From NCBI RefSeq assembly GCF_041320665.1, contig NZ_CP166730.1, positions 1,860,001 through 1,924,000 of the forward strand: a DNA stretch of 64,000 nt, in the 5' to 3' direction. The notes beneath the pieces were generated by a model, which saw only the letters and a list, made by a program, of their open reading frames with translations, made no database searches and was not told where the DNA came from. Below are positions 23,354 through 33,246 of the stretch, one piece after another. Source of the DNA: Comamonas sp. GB3 AK4-5 (GTDB taxonomy: Bacteria > Pseudomonadota > Gammaproteobacteria > Burkholderiales > Burkholderiaceae_C). The translations under genes were made by a program, and so were the position numbers. The first letter of the stretch is position 1. Each line of letters opens with the position of its first letter.

Positions 23354-25921
23354 ATGAAATTCCGCTTTCCCATCGTCATCATCGACGAGGACTATCGTTC
23401 CGAGAATACTTCGGGTCTAGGTATCCGTGCGCTGGCGCATGCGATTGAGCAAGAGGGCTTTGAGGTGCTGGGCGTCACCAGCTATGGTGACCTCTCGCAG
23501 TTCGCCCAGCAGCAGAGCCGGGCCAGTGCTTTTATCTTGTCGATCGACGACGAAGAGTTTACCCAGGGTGGAGAGACCGATCCCGAAGTCATCCACAGCC
23601 TGCGCAGCTTCATCGGCGAGGTGCGTCGCAAGAACGAAGATGTGCCCATCTACATCTACGGTGAGACCAAGACCAGCCGCCACCTGCCCAACGACATCCT
23701 GCGCGAGCTGCATGGCTTCATCCACATGTTCGAGGACACGCCCGAGTTCGTGGCCAAGCACATCATCCGTGAGGCCAAGAGCTATCTGGAGGGCGTGCAG
23801 CCGCCGTTCTTCAAGGCGCTGCTGGACTACGCCGAAGACGGCTCGTACAGCTGGCATTGCCCCGGTCACTCCGGCGGTGTGGCGTTCCTGAAGAGCCCCG
23901 TGGGCCAGATGTACCACCAGTTCTATGGTGAGAACATGCTGCGCTCCGACGTGTGCAACGCCGTGGAGGAGCTGGGCCAGCTGCTGGACCACAACGGTGC
24001 GATTGGCGAGAGCGAGCGCAATGCCGCGCGCATCTTCAACGCAGACCACTGCTACTTCGTCACCAATGGCACGTCCACGTCCAACAAGATCGTCTGGCAC
24101 CACACGGTGGCCCCGGGTGATGTGGTGGTGGTGGACCGCAACTGCCACAAGTCCATCCTGCACTCCATCATCATGACGGGTGCGATTCCGGTGTTCCTGA
24201 AGCCCACGCGCAACCACTTCGGCATCATCGGCCCGATTCCGCAAAGCGAGTTCAGCGTGGAGTCCATCCAGGCCAAGATTGCGGCCAACCCGCTGCTCAA
24301 GGGCGTGAACGCCAAGACCGTCAAGCCGCGCGTGCTGACGCTGACCCAGTCCACCTACGACGGCGTGCTCTACAACACCGAGGCCATCAAGCAGATGGTC
24401 GACGGCTATGTGGCGAATCTGCACTTCGACGAGGCCTGGCTGCCGCATGCCGCCTTCCACCCTTTCTATGGCAGCTACCACGCCATGGGCAAGAAGCGTG
24501 CGCGCCCCAAGGAATCCGTGGTGTATGCCACCCAGTCCATCCACAAGCTCTTGGCCGGTATCAGCCAGGCCTCGCATGTGCTGGTGCAGGACAGCCAGAC
24601 GCAAAAGCTGGACCACCACCTGTTCAACGAGGCGTATTTGATGCACACCTCGACCAGCCCGCAATACAGCATCATTGCCAGCTGCGACGTGGCAGCCGCC
24701 ATGATGGAGCCACCCGGTGGCACGGCGCTGGTGGAGGAATCCATCCTCGAAGCTCTGGACTTCCGCCGCGCCATGCGCAAGGTGGACGATGAGTTCGGTG
24801 AGGACGACTGGTGGTTCGAAGTCTGGGGCCCCGAGGCCCTGGCGGAAGAGGGCGTGGGCTCGGCCCAGGACTGGATCATTCGCGGCCCCGACGCCTCGCG
24901 CAAGCACAAGGCCAAGGGCAAGAGCGGCAAGGAATTCGACAACTGGCACGGCTTTGGCGATCTGGCCGACGGCTTCAACATGCTGGACCCCATCAAGTCC
25001 ACCATCGTCACGCCCGGTCTGGACCTGGACGGCGACTTTGCCGACACCGGCATTCCCGCCTCCATCGTCACCAAATACCTGGCCGAGCATGGCGTGGTGG
25101 TCGAGAAGACCGGCCTGTACAGCTTCTTCATCATGTTCACCATCGGCATCACCAAGGGCCGCTGGAACACCATGCTGACCGCGCTGCAGCAGTTCAAGGA
25201 CGACTACGATCGCAACCAGCCGCTGGCGCGCATCCTGCCGGAGTTCTGCCAGCAGCACCGCCGCTACGAGCGCATGGGCCTCAAGGACCTGTGCCAGCAT
25301 GTGCACGAGCTGTATGCCAAGTACGACATTGCCCGCCTGACGACGGAGATGTATTTGTCCGATCTGCAGCCGGCCATGAAGCCTTCGGACGCCTACGCCC
25401 ACATCGCCCAGCGCAAGACCGAGCGTGTGGAGATCGACCACCTGGTGGGCCGCACCACCGTGGGCCTGGTCACGCCATACCCACCTGGCATTCCGCTGCT
25501 CATTCCCGGTGAAGTCTTCAACAAGAAGATCGTGGATTACCTGCTGTTCGCCCGCGAATTTGCCAAGGAATGCCCGGGCTTTGAAACCGACATCCATGGC
25601 CTGGTGGAGAAGGAAGACGAGGATGGCGAGGTTCGCTACTACGCGGACTGCGTGATGCAGCGCAAGCCTGCCGCGAAGGCCGCAGCCCAGCCCGCTGCCA
25701 AAGCGGCGGCCAAGAAGGCAGCCACCCCGCGCGCGGTGAAAGCCGTGGCGGGCAAGACGGTCGCCGCGAAGGCTGCGACCCAGCCTGCAGCCAAGGCCGC
25801 TGCCAAGCCTGCCACCAAGGTGGCGGCAAAGGCCCCGGCCAAGAAGGCCGCAGCCAATGTCGTGGCCAAGCCTGCGGCCAAAAAGCCGGCAGCCAAGAAG
25901 CCCGCGACCGCCAGCAACTAA
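23354..25921 (+). CDS. Orn/Lys/Arg decarboxylase with histone-H1-like C-terminal tail
   Basis: 855 aa; the family is usually near 720-760. Residues 1-125 are the receiver-like wing domain (FPIVIIDEDYRSENTSGLGI). The PLP-binding core follows, with WHCPGHSGGVAF, NFDEAW-type HFDEAWLPHAAFHPFYG, and the Schiff-base Lys in ATQSIHKLLAG (about residue 398). The C-terminal domain contains VGLVTPYPPGIPLLIPGE. It decarboxylates a basic amino acid to a polyamine-type amine, consuming a proton. Residues from about 769 to 855 are an Ala/Lys/Pro tail of AAKPAAKKPA-type repeats like bacterial H1 proteins, in frame with no sign of frameshift. Substrate not certain. Confidence 0.88.
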   Translation: MKFRFPIVIIDEDYRSENTSGLGIRALAHAIEQEGFEVLGVTSYGDLSQFAQQQSRASAFILSIDDEEFTQGGETDPEVIHSLRSFIGEVRRKNEDVPIYIYGETKTSRHLPNDILRELHGFIHMFEDTPEFVAKHIIREAKSYLEGVQPPFFKALLDYAEDGSYSWHCPGHSGGVAFLKSPVGQMYHQFYGENMLRSDVCNAVEELGQLLDHNGAIGESERNAARIFNADHCYFVTNGTSTSNKIVWHHTVAPGDVVVVDRNCHKSILHSIIMTGAIPVFLKPTRNHFGIIGPIPQSEFSVESIQAKIAANPLLKGVNAKTVKPRVLTLTQSTYDGVLYNTEAIKQMVDGYVANLHFDEAWLPHAAFHPFYGSYHAMGKKRARPKESVVYATQSIHKLLAGISQASHVLVQDSQTQKLDHHLFNEAYLMHTSTSPQYSIIASCDVAAAMMEPPGGTALVEESILEALDFRRAMRKVDDEFGEDDWWFEVWGPEALAEEGVGSAQDWIIRGPDASRKHKAKGKSGKEFDNWHGFGDLADGFNMLDPIKSTIVTPGLDLDGDFADTGIPASIVTKYLAEHGVVVEKTGLYSFFIMFTIGITKGRWNTMLTALQQFKDDYDRNQPLARILPEFCQQHRRYERMGLKDLCQHVHELYAKYDIARLTTEMYLSDLQPAMKPSDAYAHIAQRKTERVEIDHLVGRTTVGLVTPYPPGIPLLIPGEVFNKKIVDYLLFAREFAKECPGFETDIHGLVEKEDEDGEVRYYADCVMQRKPAAKAAAQPAAKAAAKKAATPRAVKAVAGKTVAAKAATQPAAKAAAKPATKVAAKAPAKKAAANVVAKPAAKKPAAKKPATASN

Positions 25922-25968
25922 GCCAGGCGCGGTGCAGCGCAGCGGCCCGCCCGGGCCGCTGTAAAAAG

Positions 25969-26056
25969 TGAGCTGTTTATGCTTGCTATCTGCCGGTTTC
26001 AGTGTTGTTTCACACTGAAAGCCATCAGGTATCAGCATAGGCAGCTCATTTTTTTT
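25969..26056 (+). terminator. Long hairpin terminator (AGCTGCCTACGCTT-type repeat)
   Basis: Outer arms GAGCTG and CAGCTC with ATGCT/AGCAT, and an inner arm TTTCAGTGT/ACACTGAAA, make a long imperfect hairpin followed by eight T. It can end transcription of the decarboxylase. Its outer sequence resembles hairpins at 60995-61074 and 36833-36890. Confidence 0.65.
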
Positions 26057-26996
26057 ATGGCGGGCTGCCTGGGCCCATGTCCTCGCGCAGGCGCAGAAAA
26101 CGCGCAAAACGCGGCAGGCCGCTGTCGTGCAGGCCTTGGTAGCGGTAGGTTACCCAGGCACCCAGCGGCGGTGGTTGGCGGCGCAGCTCGGCCGTCAGGC
26201 CCGCACCCAGCGCAAAGCGCAGGCCCTCGCGGGTTTGCAGCAGCAGGGCCCCGGTCTGGCCCTGCCACTGGCCTTTGCCGGGCTTGTAGCCCACCACCTG
26301 GCCCTCGGCATCGTCATAGGGCTTGAGCTTGAGCAAATCGCCGCTGCGGCCCGCGCGGTAGGGCGCAGCGGCCTTGTGCAGCACCAGACCTTCGCCGCCG
26401 GCGGCCACCACCTTGGCCAACTGGCGCTGCAGCTCTGCCTCGCTGACCACGCGCCACTGGGGCGCGGCCTGTACCCAGTCCTGGCCTATGGCGGCCACCA
26501 CGGCCCGTAGCTGGGGCAGGCGTTGGTCAAAGCTGCCGGCTGCGGCGGGCAGGTCAAACACCATAAAGCGCATGCGCCGCCAGGCCGCATCGCCGGCCTG
26601 GGTCTGGCGCGTGGTGGACTGGGCGTGGGAGAAAGCGCCGCGCCCGGCCCAGAGCTCGCCATCCAGGGGCGTGGCCGGCCAGCCCTCGGTGAACCAGGCC
26701 GGTACGGCAATCACCTGGCCGCCTCGGCTGATCAGCCTGTGCCCGTCCCAGTAGCCGCGCACGCCGTCGTATTTCTCGCTGACCCAATAGTCCTGCACGG
26801 CCAGACCGCTGTGCCAGACCTGGGCCAGCATCAGCGCGGGCGGTGGCGGTCTTACCGCTTCCTCGGCTGCTGCCGAGCCCAATGGCTGCGCTAGCAGCAG
26901 GACCAGGGTGGCACAGCCCAGGCAGCGGCCAAGGCTGCACAACAGGGTTTGGAAGAGGCGATGCAGAGAGAGGCCGGTGTGCGCTGGCGTGGTCAT
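26055..26996 (-). CDS. ligE: Exported ATP-dependent DNA ligase (LigE type)
   Basis: 313 aa. Nucleotidyltransferase motifs are present in order: motif I SEKYDGVRGYWDG (Lys adenylated), DGELWAGRG (motif III), MVFDLPA, GEGLVLHK (motif IV) and LLKLKPYDDAEG (motif V), then a short OB domain (VVGYKPGKGQWQGQTGALL). A hydrophobic N-terminus with a plausible cleavage site near GSAAAEEA marks it for the periplasm, as in the small LigE enzymes of Neisseria and Haemophilus linked to DNA uptake. ATG 26996 chosen; ATG 27026 is possible. It may share transcripts with the ZIP gene 128 bp upstream. Confidence 0.85.
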   Translation of the reverse strand: MTTPAHTGLSLHRLFQTLLCSLGRCLGCATLVLLLAQPLGSAAAEEAVRPPPPALMLAQVWHSGLAVQDYWVSEKYDGVRGYWDGHRLISRGGQVIAVPAWFTEGWPATPLDGELWAGRGAFSHAQSTTRQTQAGDAAWRRMRFMVFDLPAAAGSFDQRLPQLRAVVAAIGQDWVQAAPQWRVVSEAELQRQLAKVVAAGGEGLVLHKAAAPYRAGRSGDLLKLKPYDDAEGQVVGYKPGKGQWQGQTGALLLQTREGLRFALGAGLTAELRRQPPPLGAWVTYRYQGLHDSGLPRFARFLRLREDMGPGSPP

Positions 26997-27124
26997 GAAA
27001 GCGTCCCACTGTGGCAATGCCTGCATGCTGACAGCCCGGGCCGTGTGCAGTGGCCTGCGGCCGGCCTGTAGTCGGCCTGCGGCGGTGCAGCGGAGGCGCC
27101 ACCTGCTTGCACCGTCGAAGGGCT

Positions 27125-28099
27125 TTAGCCCAGGGCCGTGTCCAGCACCATCATCAGCACAAAGCCCAGCATCAGCCCGCCGGTGGCAAAGGCCTCGTGG
27201 CCCTTGCGGTGGGACTCGGGAATGATTTCATGGCTGATCACAAACAGCATGGCGCCAGCAGCAAAGCCCAGGCCCCAGGGCAGCAGCGCGGCGGAACCGC
27301 TGATGATGGCGGCACCGATGACGGCACCCACGGGCTCCACCAGGCCGCTGGCCATGCCCAGCAGCACGGCAAAGCGCCGGCTATAGCCGGCGGCCAGCAG
27401 GGCCACGGCCACGACCAGGCCCTCGGGCACGTCCTGTATGGCAATGCCGGTGGCCAGGGCGTTGGCACGCATGCCCTCATTGGCGGCATAGCCCACGCCG
27501 ATGGCCAGGCCCTCGGGCAGGTTGTGCAGCGCAATCGCGATCACAAACAACCAGGTGCGGCGCAGCTTGCGCGCCATGTCCAGGTCCAGACCTTCGCGGC
27601 CCTTGATGAAGTGCTCGTGCGGCAGCAGCTTGTCCATCAGCATCATCACGCCCGCACCCAGCAAGATAGCGCTGCCCACAATGCCGCCCGCCGCCCAGGC
27701 GTTGCCACCCCATTGCGGCTGTGCGCGCACGGCCTCCAGACCCGGCAGGATCAGCGAGAAGGCGCAGGCCGCCAGCATCACACCGGCGCCAAAGCCGAAC
27801 AATGTGTCCTGTGTGCGATCGGACAGGTTCTGCGACAGCAGCACCGGCAGCGTGCCCAGGGCCGTGGCCAGTGCGGCCACCGAGCCCCCCACGAGCGCCT
27901 GCAACACCACGGGGTTGTGCTGGAGGTACTGCCAGAACTGGCTGCCCAGCACGCTGGCACCCGCCAGGACGATCAGCCACCCCAGCGCGTGGCGCAGGCG
28001 GTGGGCGGTGCGGGACGCGGGTGCTGGCGTGGGCTCAGGCACAGGGGGATCGGAGGGCAGTCGCGGCATGTTCGCGGAAGAAGGTGCGAGTAGGGACAT
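27125..28099 (-). CDS. ZIP-family divalent metal transporter
   Basis: 324 aa with about eight membrane segments. The metal-binding helices contain HNLPEGLAIGVGY and, in the next helix, GIAIQDVPEGLVVAVAL, plus FVISHEIIPESHRKGHE, as in ZIP transporters. It should import Zn, Mn or Fe. It is the third gene of the Fur-box operon, 51 bp after sodA, which suggests manganese supply for the SOD. The N-terminus (residues 1-35) is proline rich and the exact start is uncertain because no good Shine-Dalgarno precedes ATG 28099. Confidence 0.85.
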   Translation of the reverse strand: MSLLAPSSANMPRLPSDPPVPEPTPAPASRTAHRLRHALGWLIVLAGASVLGSQFWQYLQHNPVVLQALVGGSVAALATALGTLPVLLSQNLSDRTQDTLFGFGAGVMLAACAFSLILPGLEAVRAQPQWGGNAWAAGGIVGSAILLGAGVMMLMDKLLPHEHFIKGREGLDLDMARKLRRTWLFVIAIALHNLPEGLAIGVGYAANEGMRANALATGIAIQDVPEGLVVAVALLAAGYSRRFAVLLGMASGLVEPVGAVIGAAIISGSAALLPWGLGFAAGAMLFVISHEIIPESHRKGHEAFATGGLMLGFVLMMVLDTALG

Positions 28100-28150
28100 G
28101 GTGGAGGAGGGGCGTGGTCTGTGCAAGATGGACGCTACGGCGGCAGGGGA

Positions 28151-28786
28151 TCAGCTCCGGGCAGCAGCGAAGCGGCGGGCGACTTCGTCCCAGTGAATCA
28201 CCTGGTAGAAGGCGGCGATGTATTCGGGGCGGCGGTTCTGGTACTTCAGGTAATAGGCGTGTTCCCAGACATCCAGGCCCAGGATGGGCGTGCCGCCCGA
28301 GCCAATGCCCTGCATCAGCGGGCTGTCCTGGTTGCCGCTGCTTTCAATGGAGAGCTTGCCGTTCTTGCCCACCACCAGCCAGGCCCAGCCGCTGCCAAAG
28401 CGCGTCAGCGCGGCCTGGGTAAAAGCCTGTTGGAAGGCCTCGATTCCCCCGAGGTCGGATGCCATGGCCTGGGCCAGTGCCCCTTGGGGTGTACCGCCAC
28501 CGCCCTGGCCGACCGGGGCCATTACCGTCCAGAACAGGCTGTGGTTGGCGTGGCCACCGCCGTTGTTGCGCACGGCGGCGCGCAGGGCCTCGGGCAGGCG
28601 GTTCAGGTCGGCAATCAGCTGCTCCACCGGCTCATGGGCGAAAGCGTTGTCCTTGAGCGCGGCGTTCAGGTTGTTGACATAGGCCTGGTGGTGCTTGCTG
28701 TGGTGGATCTCCATGGTCTGGGCATCGATATGGGGCTCCAGCGCGTCATAGGCATAGGGCAATGTGGGCAGGGTGTGGATGCTCAT
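28151..28786 (-). CDS. sodA: Superoxide dismutase, manganese type
   Basis: 211 aa. Metal ligands are in [25 protein letters not shown], and [27 protein letters not shown] and NQDSPLMQG are the forms found in Mn enzymes, whereas Fe enzymes usually have AAQxWNHTFYW, so I call it Mn type. It converts superoxide to peroxide and oxygen in the cytoplasm. ATG 28786 follows AAAGG by seven bases; the open frame continues upstream but is not used. Between orfX (50 bp gap) and the ZIP gene. Confidence 0.93.
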   Translation of the reverse strand: MSIHTLPTLPYAYDALEPHIDAQTMEIHHSKHHQAYVNNLNAALKDNAFAHEPVEQLIADLNRLPEALRAAVRNNGGGHANHSLFWTVMAPVGQGGGGTPQGALAQAMASDLGGIEAFQQAFTQAALTRFGSGWAWLVVGKNGKLSIESSGNQDSPLMQGIGSGGTPILGLDVWEHAYYLKYQNRRPEYIAAFYQVIHWDEVARRFAAARS

Positions 28787-28836
28787 GGGAAGCCTTTCGG
28801 TAAGGGGATGGAGATGCGGGCGTGAAAGCAGCGGCT

Positions 28837-29358
28837 TCAATGCAAGCGGGAGGGCGTGCGGGTGTGCGGGGCATGCGCCATGGGGGCCGTGCCATTTGCG
28901 GCCCGCAGCGCCGCGGTGGTCTGGGCCTGGACGCCATGCTGGCGCTGCCACAGCAGCAGGGCGGAGCGGGTTTCGCGCAGATGGCGCCAGGCAGCTTGCT
29001 GGACTATGGCGCTGGCATGGCGTTCGGCCAGGTCGGCCAGGCCCAGGTGGGCATCGCACAGGTATTCCAGGGCCAGCGGCCGCTGGCCGCATTGCGACAG
29101 CACATCGACCAGGTTGTGGTGGGACACCACCCAGGCCGCCAGACAGTGGTCGGGGTGCACGTCCAGTTGGGGGCTGGCCATCAGGCGCTGGGCCATCTGC
29201 TGGGCCTTGAACAACAGCGGCAGCACGGTCTGCGGGGGCTGGGTTTGCAGATGCTGCGTGGCCTGGCGGGCCAGTTCCTCCCATGCCGTGAGGCTGGCGG
29301 GCGCAGTGCGCAGCAGCATGAACAAGGGAAGATCGCCGGCAGCGGGATGGATGCTCAT
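28837..29358 (-). CDS. OrfX-like protein, first gene of the Fur-regulated sod operon
   Basis: 173 aa. Helical, Leu/Gln/His-rich ([59 protein letters not shown]), no membrane segment. Position directly before a Mn-type sodA and after a Fur box matches orfX of the fagA-fumC-orfX-sodA operon in pseudomonads; the family call is by context and general character. Start ATG 29358 follows TGGAGAA by six bases. Function unknown. Confidence 0.7.
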   Translation of the reverse strand: MSIHPAAGDLPLFMLLRTAPASLTAWEELARQATQHLQTQPPQTVLPLLFKAQQMAQRLMASPQLDVHPDHCLAAWVVSHHNLVDVLSQCGQRPLALEYLCDAHLGLADLAERHASAIVQQAAWRHLRETRSALLLWQRQHGVQAQTTAALRAANGTAPMAHAPHTRTPSRLH

Positions 29359-29394
29359 CGCTGTTCTCCAGTCTGAATGCAATTAAATAAGTAA

Positions 29395-29409
29395 TGAGAA
29401 TTATTCTCA
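29395..29409 (-). promoter_or_regulatory. Fur box over the -10 of the orfX-sodA-ZIP promoter
   Basis: TGAGAATTATTCTCA is a perfect 7-1-7 inverted repeat of the Fur type. On the minus strand TTGACT (29425-29430) and AGAATA (29402-29407) are 17 bp apart and make a plausible promoter whose -10 lies inside the box. Iron-loaded Fur should silence the operon. Confidence 0.85.
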
Positions 29410-29454
29410 ATATTAAATGATTGCAGTCAATCCATGCTGCCATCGGGGTTGTGG

Positions 29455-29490
29455 CATGAAAAAACCCTGCAGGTCTTGCGAGCTGCAGGG
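29455..29490 (-). terminator. Terminator of fabI
   Basis: On the minus strand CCCTGCAG and CTGCAGGG (29483-29490 and 29465-29472) pair perfectly and are followed by six T. It lies 25 bases after the fabI stop. Confidence 0.85.
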
Positions 29491-29514
29491 CTGGTGGGGG
29501 GCGTGAAACGCTAT

Positions 29515-30315
29515 TTAGACTTGGTCGGCCGACAGGCCTGCGGTCTGGCTGAAGCCGCCGTCCACATAGGTGATCTCGGCGGTCACGCCCGAGGCCAGGT
29601 TGGACAGCAGGAAGGCGGCCACATTGCCCACGTCTTCAATGGTCACATTGCGGCGCAGGGGGGCTGCGTCGGCCACGCGGCCCAGCAGCTTGCCGAAGTC
29701 CTTGATGCCCGAGGCGGCCAGGGTCTTGATGGGGCCAGCGGAAATGCCGTTGGCGCGGATGGCGCGGCCGTCTTCGGTGCGGCCCACGGCCTCGGCCAGG
29801 TAGCGCACCGAGGCTTCCAGCGAGGCCTTGGCCAGGCCCATGGTGTTGTAGTTGGGGATGGAACGCAGCGCGCCCAGGTACGACAGGGTCAGCAGCGAGG
29901 ACTTGTCGTTCAGATAGGGCATGGCCGCCTTGGCCATGGCCGGGAAGCTGTAGGCGCTGATGTCGTGGGCAATGCGGAAGCCCTCGCGCGACAGGCCTTC
30001 GAGGAAGTTGCCGGCAATGGCTTCGCGCGGCGCAAAACCGATGCTGTGCACAAAGCCGTCGAACTTGCCCCAGACAGCGGAGAGGTCGGCAAACATCTTT
30101 TCGATCTGGGCGTCGTCGCCCACGTCGCAGTCAAACACCAGCGTGGAGTTGAACTCGGCGGCGAACTCGGTGATGCGGCCCTTGAAGCGCTCGCCTACAT
30201 AGCTGAAGGCCAGCTCGGCGCCTTGCTCATGGCAGGCCTTGGCAATGCCGTAGGCGATGGAGCGGTTGGACAGCACGCCCGTGATCAGCAGTTTTTTACC
30301 AGCCAGGAAACCCAT
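29515..30315 (-). CDS. fabI: Enoyl-[acyl-carrier-protein] reductase (NADH)
   Basis: 266 aa. It reduces the enoyl-ACP double bond in the last step of fatty-acid elongation. The N-terminus [20 protein letters not shown] is diagnostic of FabI nucleotide binding. [13 protein letters not shown] and the catalytic pair in [13 protein letters not shown] (Tyr-x6-Lys) follow, then [14 protein letters not shown] and TYVDGGFS. The normal SNRSIA and Tyr/Lys residues suggest an active enzyme. ATG 30315 follows GAGGAGAA. Standalone, divergent from yejA. Confidence 0.95.
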   Translation of the reverse strand: MGFLAGKKLLITGVLSNRSIAYGIAKACHEQGAELAFSYVGERFKGRITEFAAEFNSTLVFDCDVGDDAQIEKMFADLSAVWGKFDGFVHSIGFAPREAIAGNFLEGLSREGFRIAHDISAYSFPAMAKAAMPYLNDKSSLLTLSYLGALRSIPNYNTMGLAKASLEASVRYLAEAVGRTEDGRAIRANGISAGPIKTLAASGIKDFGKLLGRVADAAPLRRNVTIEDVGNVAAFLLSNLASGVTAEITYVDGGFSQTAGLSADQV

Positions 30316-30387
30316 TGTTCTTCTCCTCGGTGTGAAAACGCGCCGGCAAAGTGGCGCGTGGGATAAGGCATAAGGCAGAATTGTCGC

Positions 30388-32220
30388 ATGCGCCATTTGC
30401 CCCGAGTCCTGGCTTTTGTTTTGTTTGTGCTCTCCGCGCCTGCCTGGGCCGTGCATGGCATGGGCATGGGCTATGCGCCCAAGTACCAGGCCAGCTTTCA
30501 GCATTTCGACTATGTCAACCCCGATGCTCCCAAGGGCGGGCAGCTGACGCTGTCGGCCTCGGGCAGCTTTGACAAGCTCAACCCCTTCACCTTGCGCGGG
30601 CAGATTGCGGTGGGCATGGGCTACAACCTCAACGGCTTTGTGTTCGCAGAATACGGCTTGTTGTTTGACTCGCTCACCACCCCCAGCGAGGACGAACCCT
30701 TCAGCAGCTATGGGCTGCTGGCCGAGGACATTGCGCTGGCCCCCGATCAGCTTTCGGTGACTTTTCGCCTGCGGCGTGAGGCCCGGTTTTCCAATGGCGA
30801 GCCGGTGCTGGCCGCCGATGTGAAGCATTCCTTTGACACCTTGATGGGCAAGGAGGCCTCGCCCGTTTTTCGCTCCTACTGGGGCGATGTGAAGCGTGCC
30901 GTGGTGGTGGATGCACACACCATTCGTTTTGACTTTTTGCGCCGCAATTCCGAGCTGCACATGATTTTGGGCCAGTTGCCGGTCTTCTCGCGCCAATGGG
31001 GCGGGGGCAAGCCGCTGAGTGAGCTGCAGAATGAGGCACCTCTGACCAGCGGACCCTATGTGGTCGCGGAGGTGGACTGGGGCAAGCGCATCGTCTACCA
31101 GCGTCGGCCCGATTACTGGGCCGCCAATTTGCCGGTGCGCCGTGGCATGTTCAATTTTGACCGCGTGGTCTACCAGTACTTCCGCGACCGCTTGGGCGAG
31201 GAGGAGGCCTTGAAGGTGGGCGAGCTCGATGCGTTGGAAGAGTTCGGCATCAGCTCCTGGATGCGCAAATACAAGGGGCGTCGCTTTGATTCGGGCGAGA
31301 TCGTCAAGACCGAGATTGCACACCATCGCATGACGGGCATGCAGGGACTGGCATTGAACCTGCGCCGGCCGCAGTTTGCCGATGTGCGGGTGCGGCGTGC
31401 ACTGGACCTGGCCTTTGACTTCGACTGGCTCAACCAGCGCCTCTTCTACCAGCGCCGGGCGCGCACGGGCAGCTATTTCAACAACACCGACGATTTGATG
31501 GCAGGGCCTGATATCAGCCCCGAGGAGCGGGCGGTGATCGATAGCCTGCGCCATCGCAATGCCTACCTGGCCGGTACCCAGGGGGCTTTCCCCGGCAACG
31601 AGGGCACGGGTGCCTCGGCAGAGGGACTGCGCCGCAATCTCAAGCAAGCCCAAAGCCTGCTGACCGAGGCGGGTTGGACTTTTCGCGACGGCGCGCTGCG
31701 CAATGCGCAAGGCCAGCCCTTTGTGATCCGCATGGATTTGGCCGATCGCTCGTCGGAGGTGGTGTTTGCCCCCTATGCCCGCAATCTGCGCCGCCTGGGC
31801 ATTGCCTTTGAATATCGCCTGGCCGATCCCAGCATCATCCGCAAGCGGCTCAATGAATTCGACTTCGACATGGCCGTGGCCATTTTGGGCGGATCTTCCA
31901 GCCCCGGCAACGAGCTGTATGACGATTTTGGTGCCAAGTCTGCGGACCAAACAGGCAGCCAGAATCTGCCCGGCATCAAGGACCCCGTGGTCGATGAGTT
32001 GATAGACCGCATCGTGGCCAGCCCCGATCGCCAGGCCATTGCGGCGAGCACCCGGGTATTGGACCGCTATCTGCTCTACCAGCACTATGTGGTGCCCATG
32101 TACTACGGCAAGCATTTCTTCATGGCGAACAAACGTCACCTGCACCACCCCGCAGCGTTGCCTAGCCGCCTGCTGGCGGGTTCCTGGCTGCTGACCATGT
32201 GGTGGATGGAGCCCAACTGA
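30388..32220 (+). CDS. yejA: ABC transporter peptide-binding protein (YejA type)
   Basis: 610 aa. Signal peptide residues 1-22 (ending PAWA) directs export to the periplasm. SBP family 5 features follow: [50 protein letters not shown]-type [14 protein letters not shown], and [18 protein letters not shown], matching YejA of the microcin C/peptide transporter. It delivers oligopeptides to YejB/YejE. First gene of the yejA-B-(gap)-E-F set; stop overlaps the yejB region closely. Confidence 0.9.
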   Translation: MRHLPRVLAFVLFVLSAPAWAVHGMGMGYAPKYQASFQHFDYVNPDAPKGGQLTLSASGSFDKLNPFTLRGQIAVGMGYNLNGFVFAEYGLLFDSLTTPSEDEPFSSYGLLAEDIALAPDQLSVTFRLRREARFSNGEPVLAADVKHSFDTLMGKEASPVFRSYWGDVKRAVVVDAHTIRFDFLRRNSELHMILGQLPVFSRQWGGGKPLSELQNEAPLTSGPYVVAEVDWGKRIVYQRRPDYWAANLPVRRGMFNFDRVVYQYFRDRLGEEEALKVGELDALEEFGISSWMRKYKGRRFDSGEIVKTEIAHHRMTGMQGLALNLRRPQFADVRVRRALDLAFDFDWLNQRLFYQRRARTGSYFNNTDDLMAGPDISPEERAVIDSLRHRNAYLAGTQGAFPGNEGTGASAEGLRRNLKQAQSLLTEAGWTFRDGALRNAQGQPFVIRMDLADRSSEVVFAPYARNLRRLGIAFEYRLADPSIIRKRLNEFDFDMAVAILGGSSSPGNELYDDFGAKSADQTGSQNLPGIKDPVVDELIDRIVASPDRQAIAASTRVLDRYLLYQHYVVPMYYGKHFFMANKRHLHHPAALPSRLLAGSWLLTMWWMEPN

Positions 32221-32222
32221 TC

Positions 32223-33236
32223 ATGCTGTCCTATCTGCTCAAGCGCTTTGCGCTCATGTTGCCCACCTTGCTCGGGGTGCTGGTGCTGAATTTCGCCGTG
32301 ATCCAGTTTGTGCCCGGTGGGCCGGTGGAGCAACTGATGTCGCAGCTGAGCAACCGCGAAGCCCAACTGGGCAACCAGGGGCCACGGCGTGCGCTGGAGC
32401 CCCAGCAGGTGGAAGAAATCAAAAAACTCTACGGCTTTGACAAGCCCGCGCATGAGCGCTTTTTCCAGATGCTGGGCCAGTTTGCCCGCTTCGATCTGGG
32501 CAAGAGCTTTTTCCAGAACAAGGATGTCTGGCAGCTGATCAAGGACAAGCTGCCGGTCTCCATCAGCCTGGGGCTGTGGACGTTTTTCATCAGCTATCTG
32601 GTCGCAGTGCCCCTGGGCGTGGCCAAGGCGGTGCGTGCGGGCTCGCGCTTTGATCTGGTGACCACACTGCTGATTTTGGTGGGCTACGCCATTCCGGGCT
32701 TTGTGCTGGGCGTGGCCCTGCTGGTGATCTTTGGCGGCCAGCTGCAATGGTTTCCGCTGCGGGGGCTGACCTCTGCCAACTGGGAAGATCTCAGCCTGAT
32801 GGGCAAGGTGGTGGACTATCTCTGGCATATCGCGCTGCCGGTGACGGCCATGGTGGCCGGCAGCTTTGCCGTCACCGCCATGCTGACCAAGAACGCCTTC
32901 CTGGAAGAGATCCGCAAGCAATATGTGCTGACGGCGCGGGCCAAGGGCCTGTCCGAGCGCCAGGTGCTTTACAAGCATGTGTTTCGCAATGCGCTGATTC
33001 CCATCATCACCGGCTTCCCCGCCGCCTTTATCGGTGCCTTCTTTGCCGGCTCGCTGTTGATCGAAACCCTGTTCTCGCTCGACGGCCTGGGCCTGCTCAG
33101 CTACGAAAGCGTGATGCGCCGCGACTATCCGGTGGTGCTGGGCTCGCTGTTCTTGTTCACCCTCATCGGGCTGGTGACCAAGCTGGTCAGCGACCTGTGC
33201 TATGTATGGGTAGACCCGCGCGTGAAATTCGATTGA
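32223..33236 (+). CDS. yejB: Peptide ABC transporter permease (YejB type)
   Basis: 337 aa inner-membrane permease. The N-terminus LSYLLKRFALMLPTLLGVLV and FVPGGPVEQLMSQL are YejB/DppB type. The cytoplasmic EAA loop reads LTARAKGLSERQVLYKHVFR, and the end is LGSLFLFTLIGLVTKLVSDL. Start ATG 32223 lies two bases after the yejA stop. The next transporter gene is 868 bp away because repeats and an antisense gene lie between. Confidence 0.92.
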   Translation: MLSYLLKRFALMLPTLLGVLVLNFAVIQFVPGGPVEQLMSQLSNREAQLGNQGPRRALEPQQVEEIKKLYGFDKPAHERFFQMLGQFARFDLGKSFFQNKDVWQLIKDKLPVSISLGLWTFFISYLVAVPLGVAKAVRAGSRFDLVTTLLILVGYAIPGFVLGVALLVIFGGQLQWFPLRGLTSANWEDLSLMGKVVDYLWHIALPVTAMVAGSFAVTAMLTKNAFLEEIRKQYVLTARAKGLSERQVLYKHVFRNALIPIITGFPAAFIGAFFAGSLLIETLFSLDGLGLLSYESVMRRDYPVVLGSLFLFTLIGLVTKLVSDLCYVWVDPRVKFD

Positions 33237-33246
33237 TGGTGCGACA

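Noticed and set aside
23417..26107. 896-codon open frame on the minus strand opposite the decarboxylase
   Set aside because: Shadow of the real gene; low-complexity composition and no start signal.
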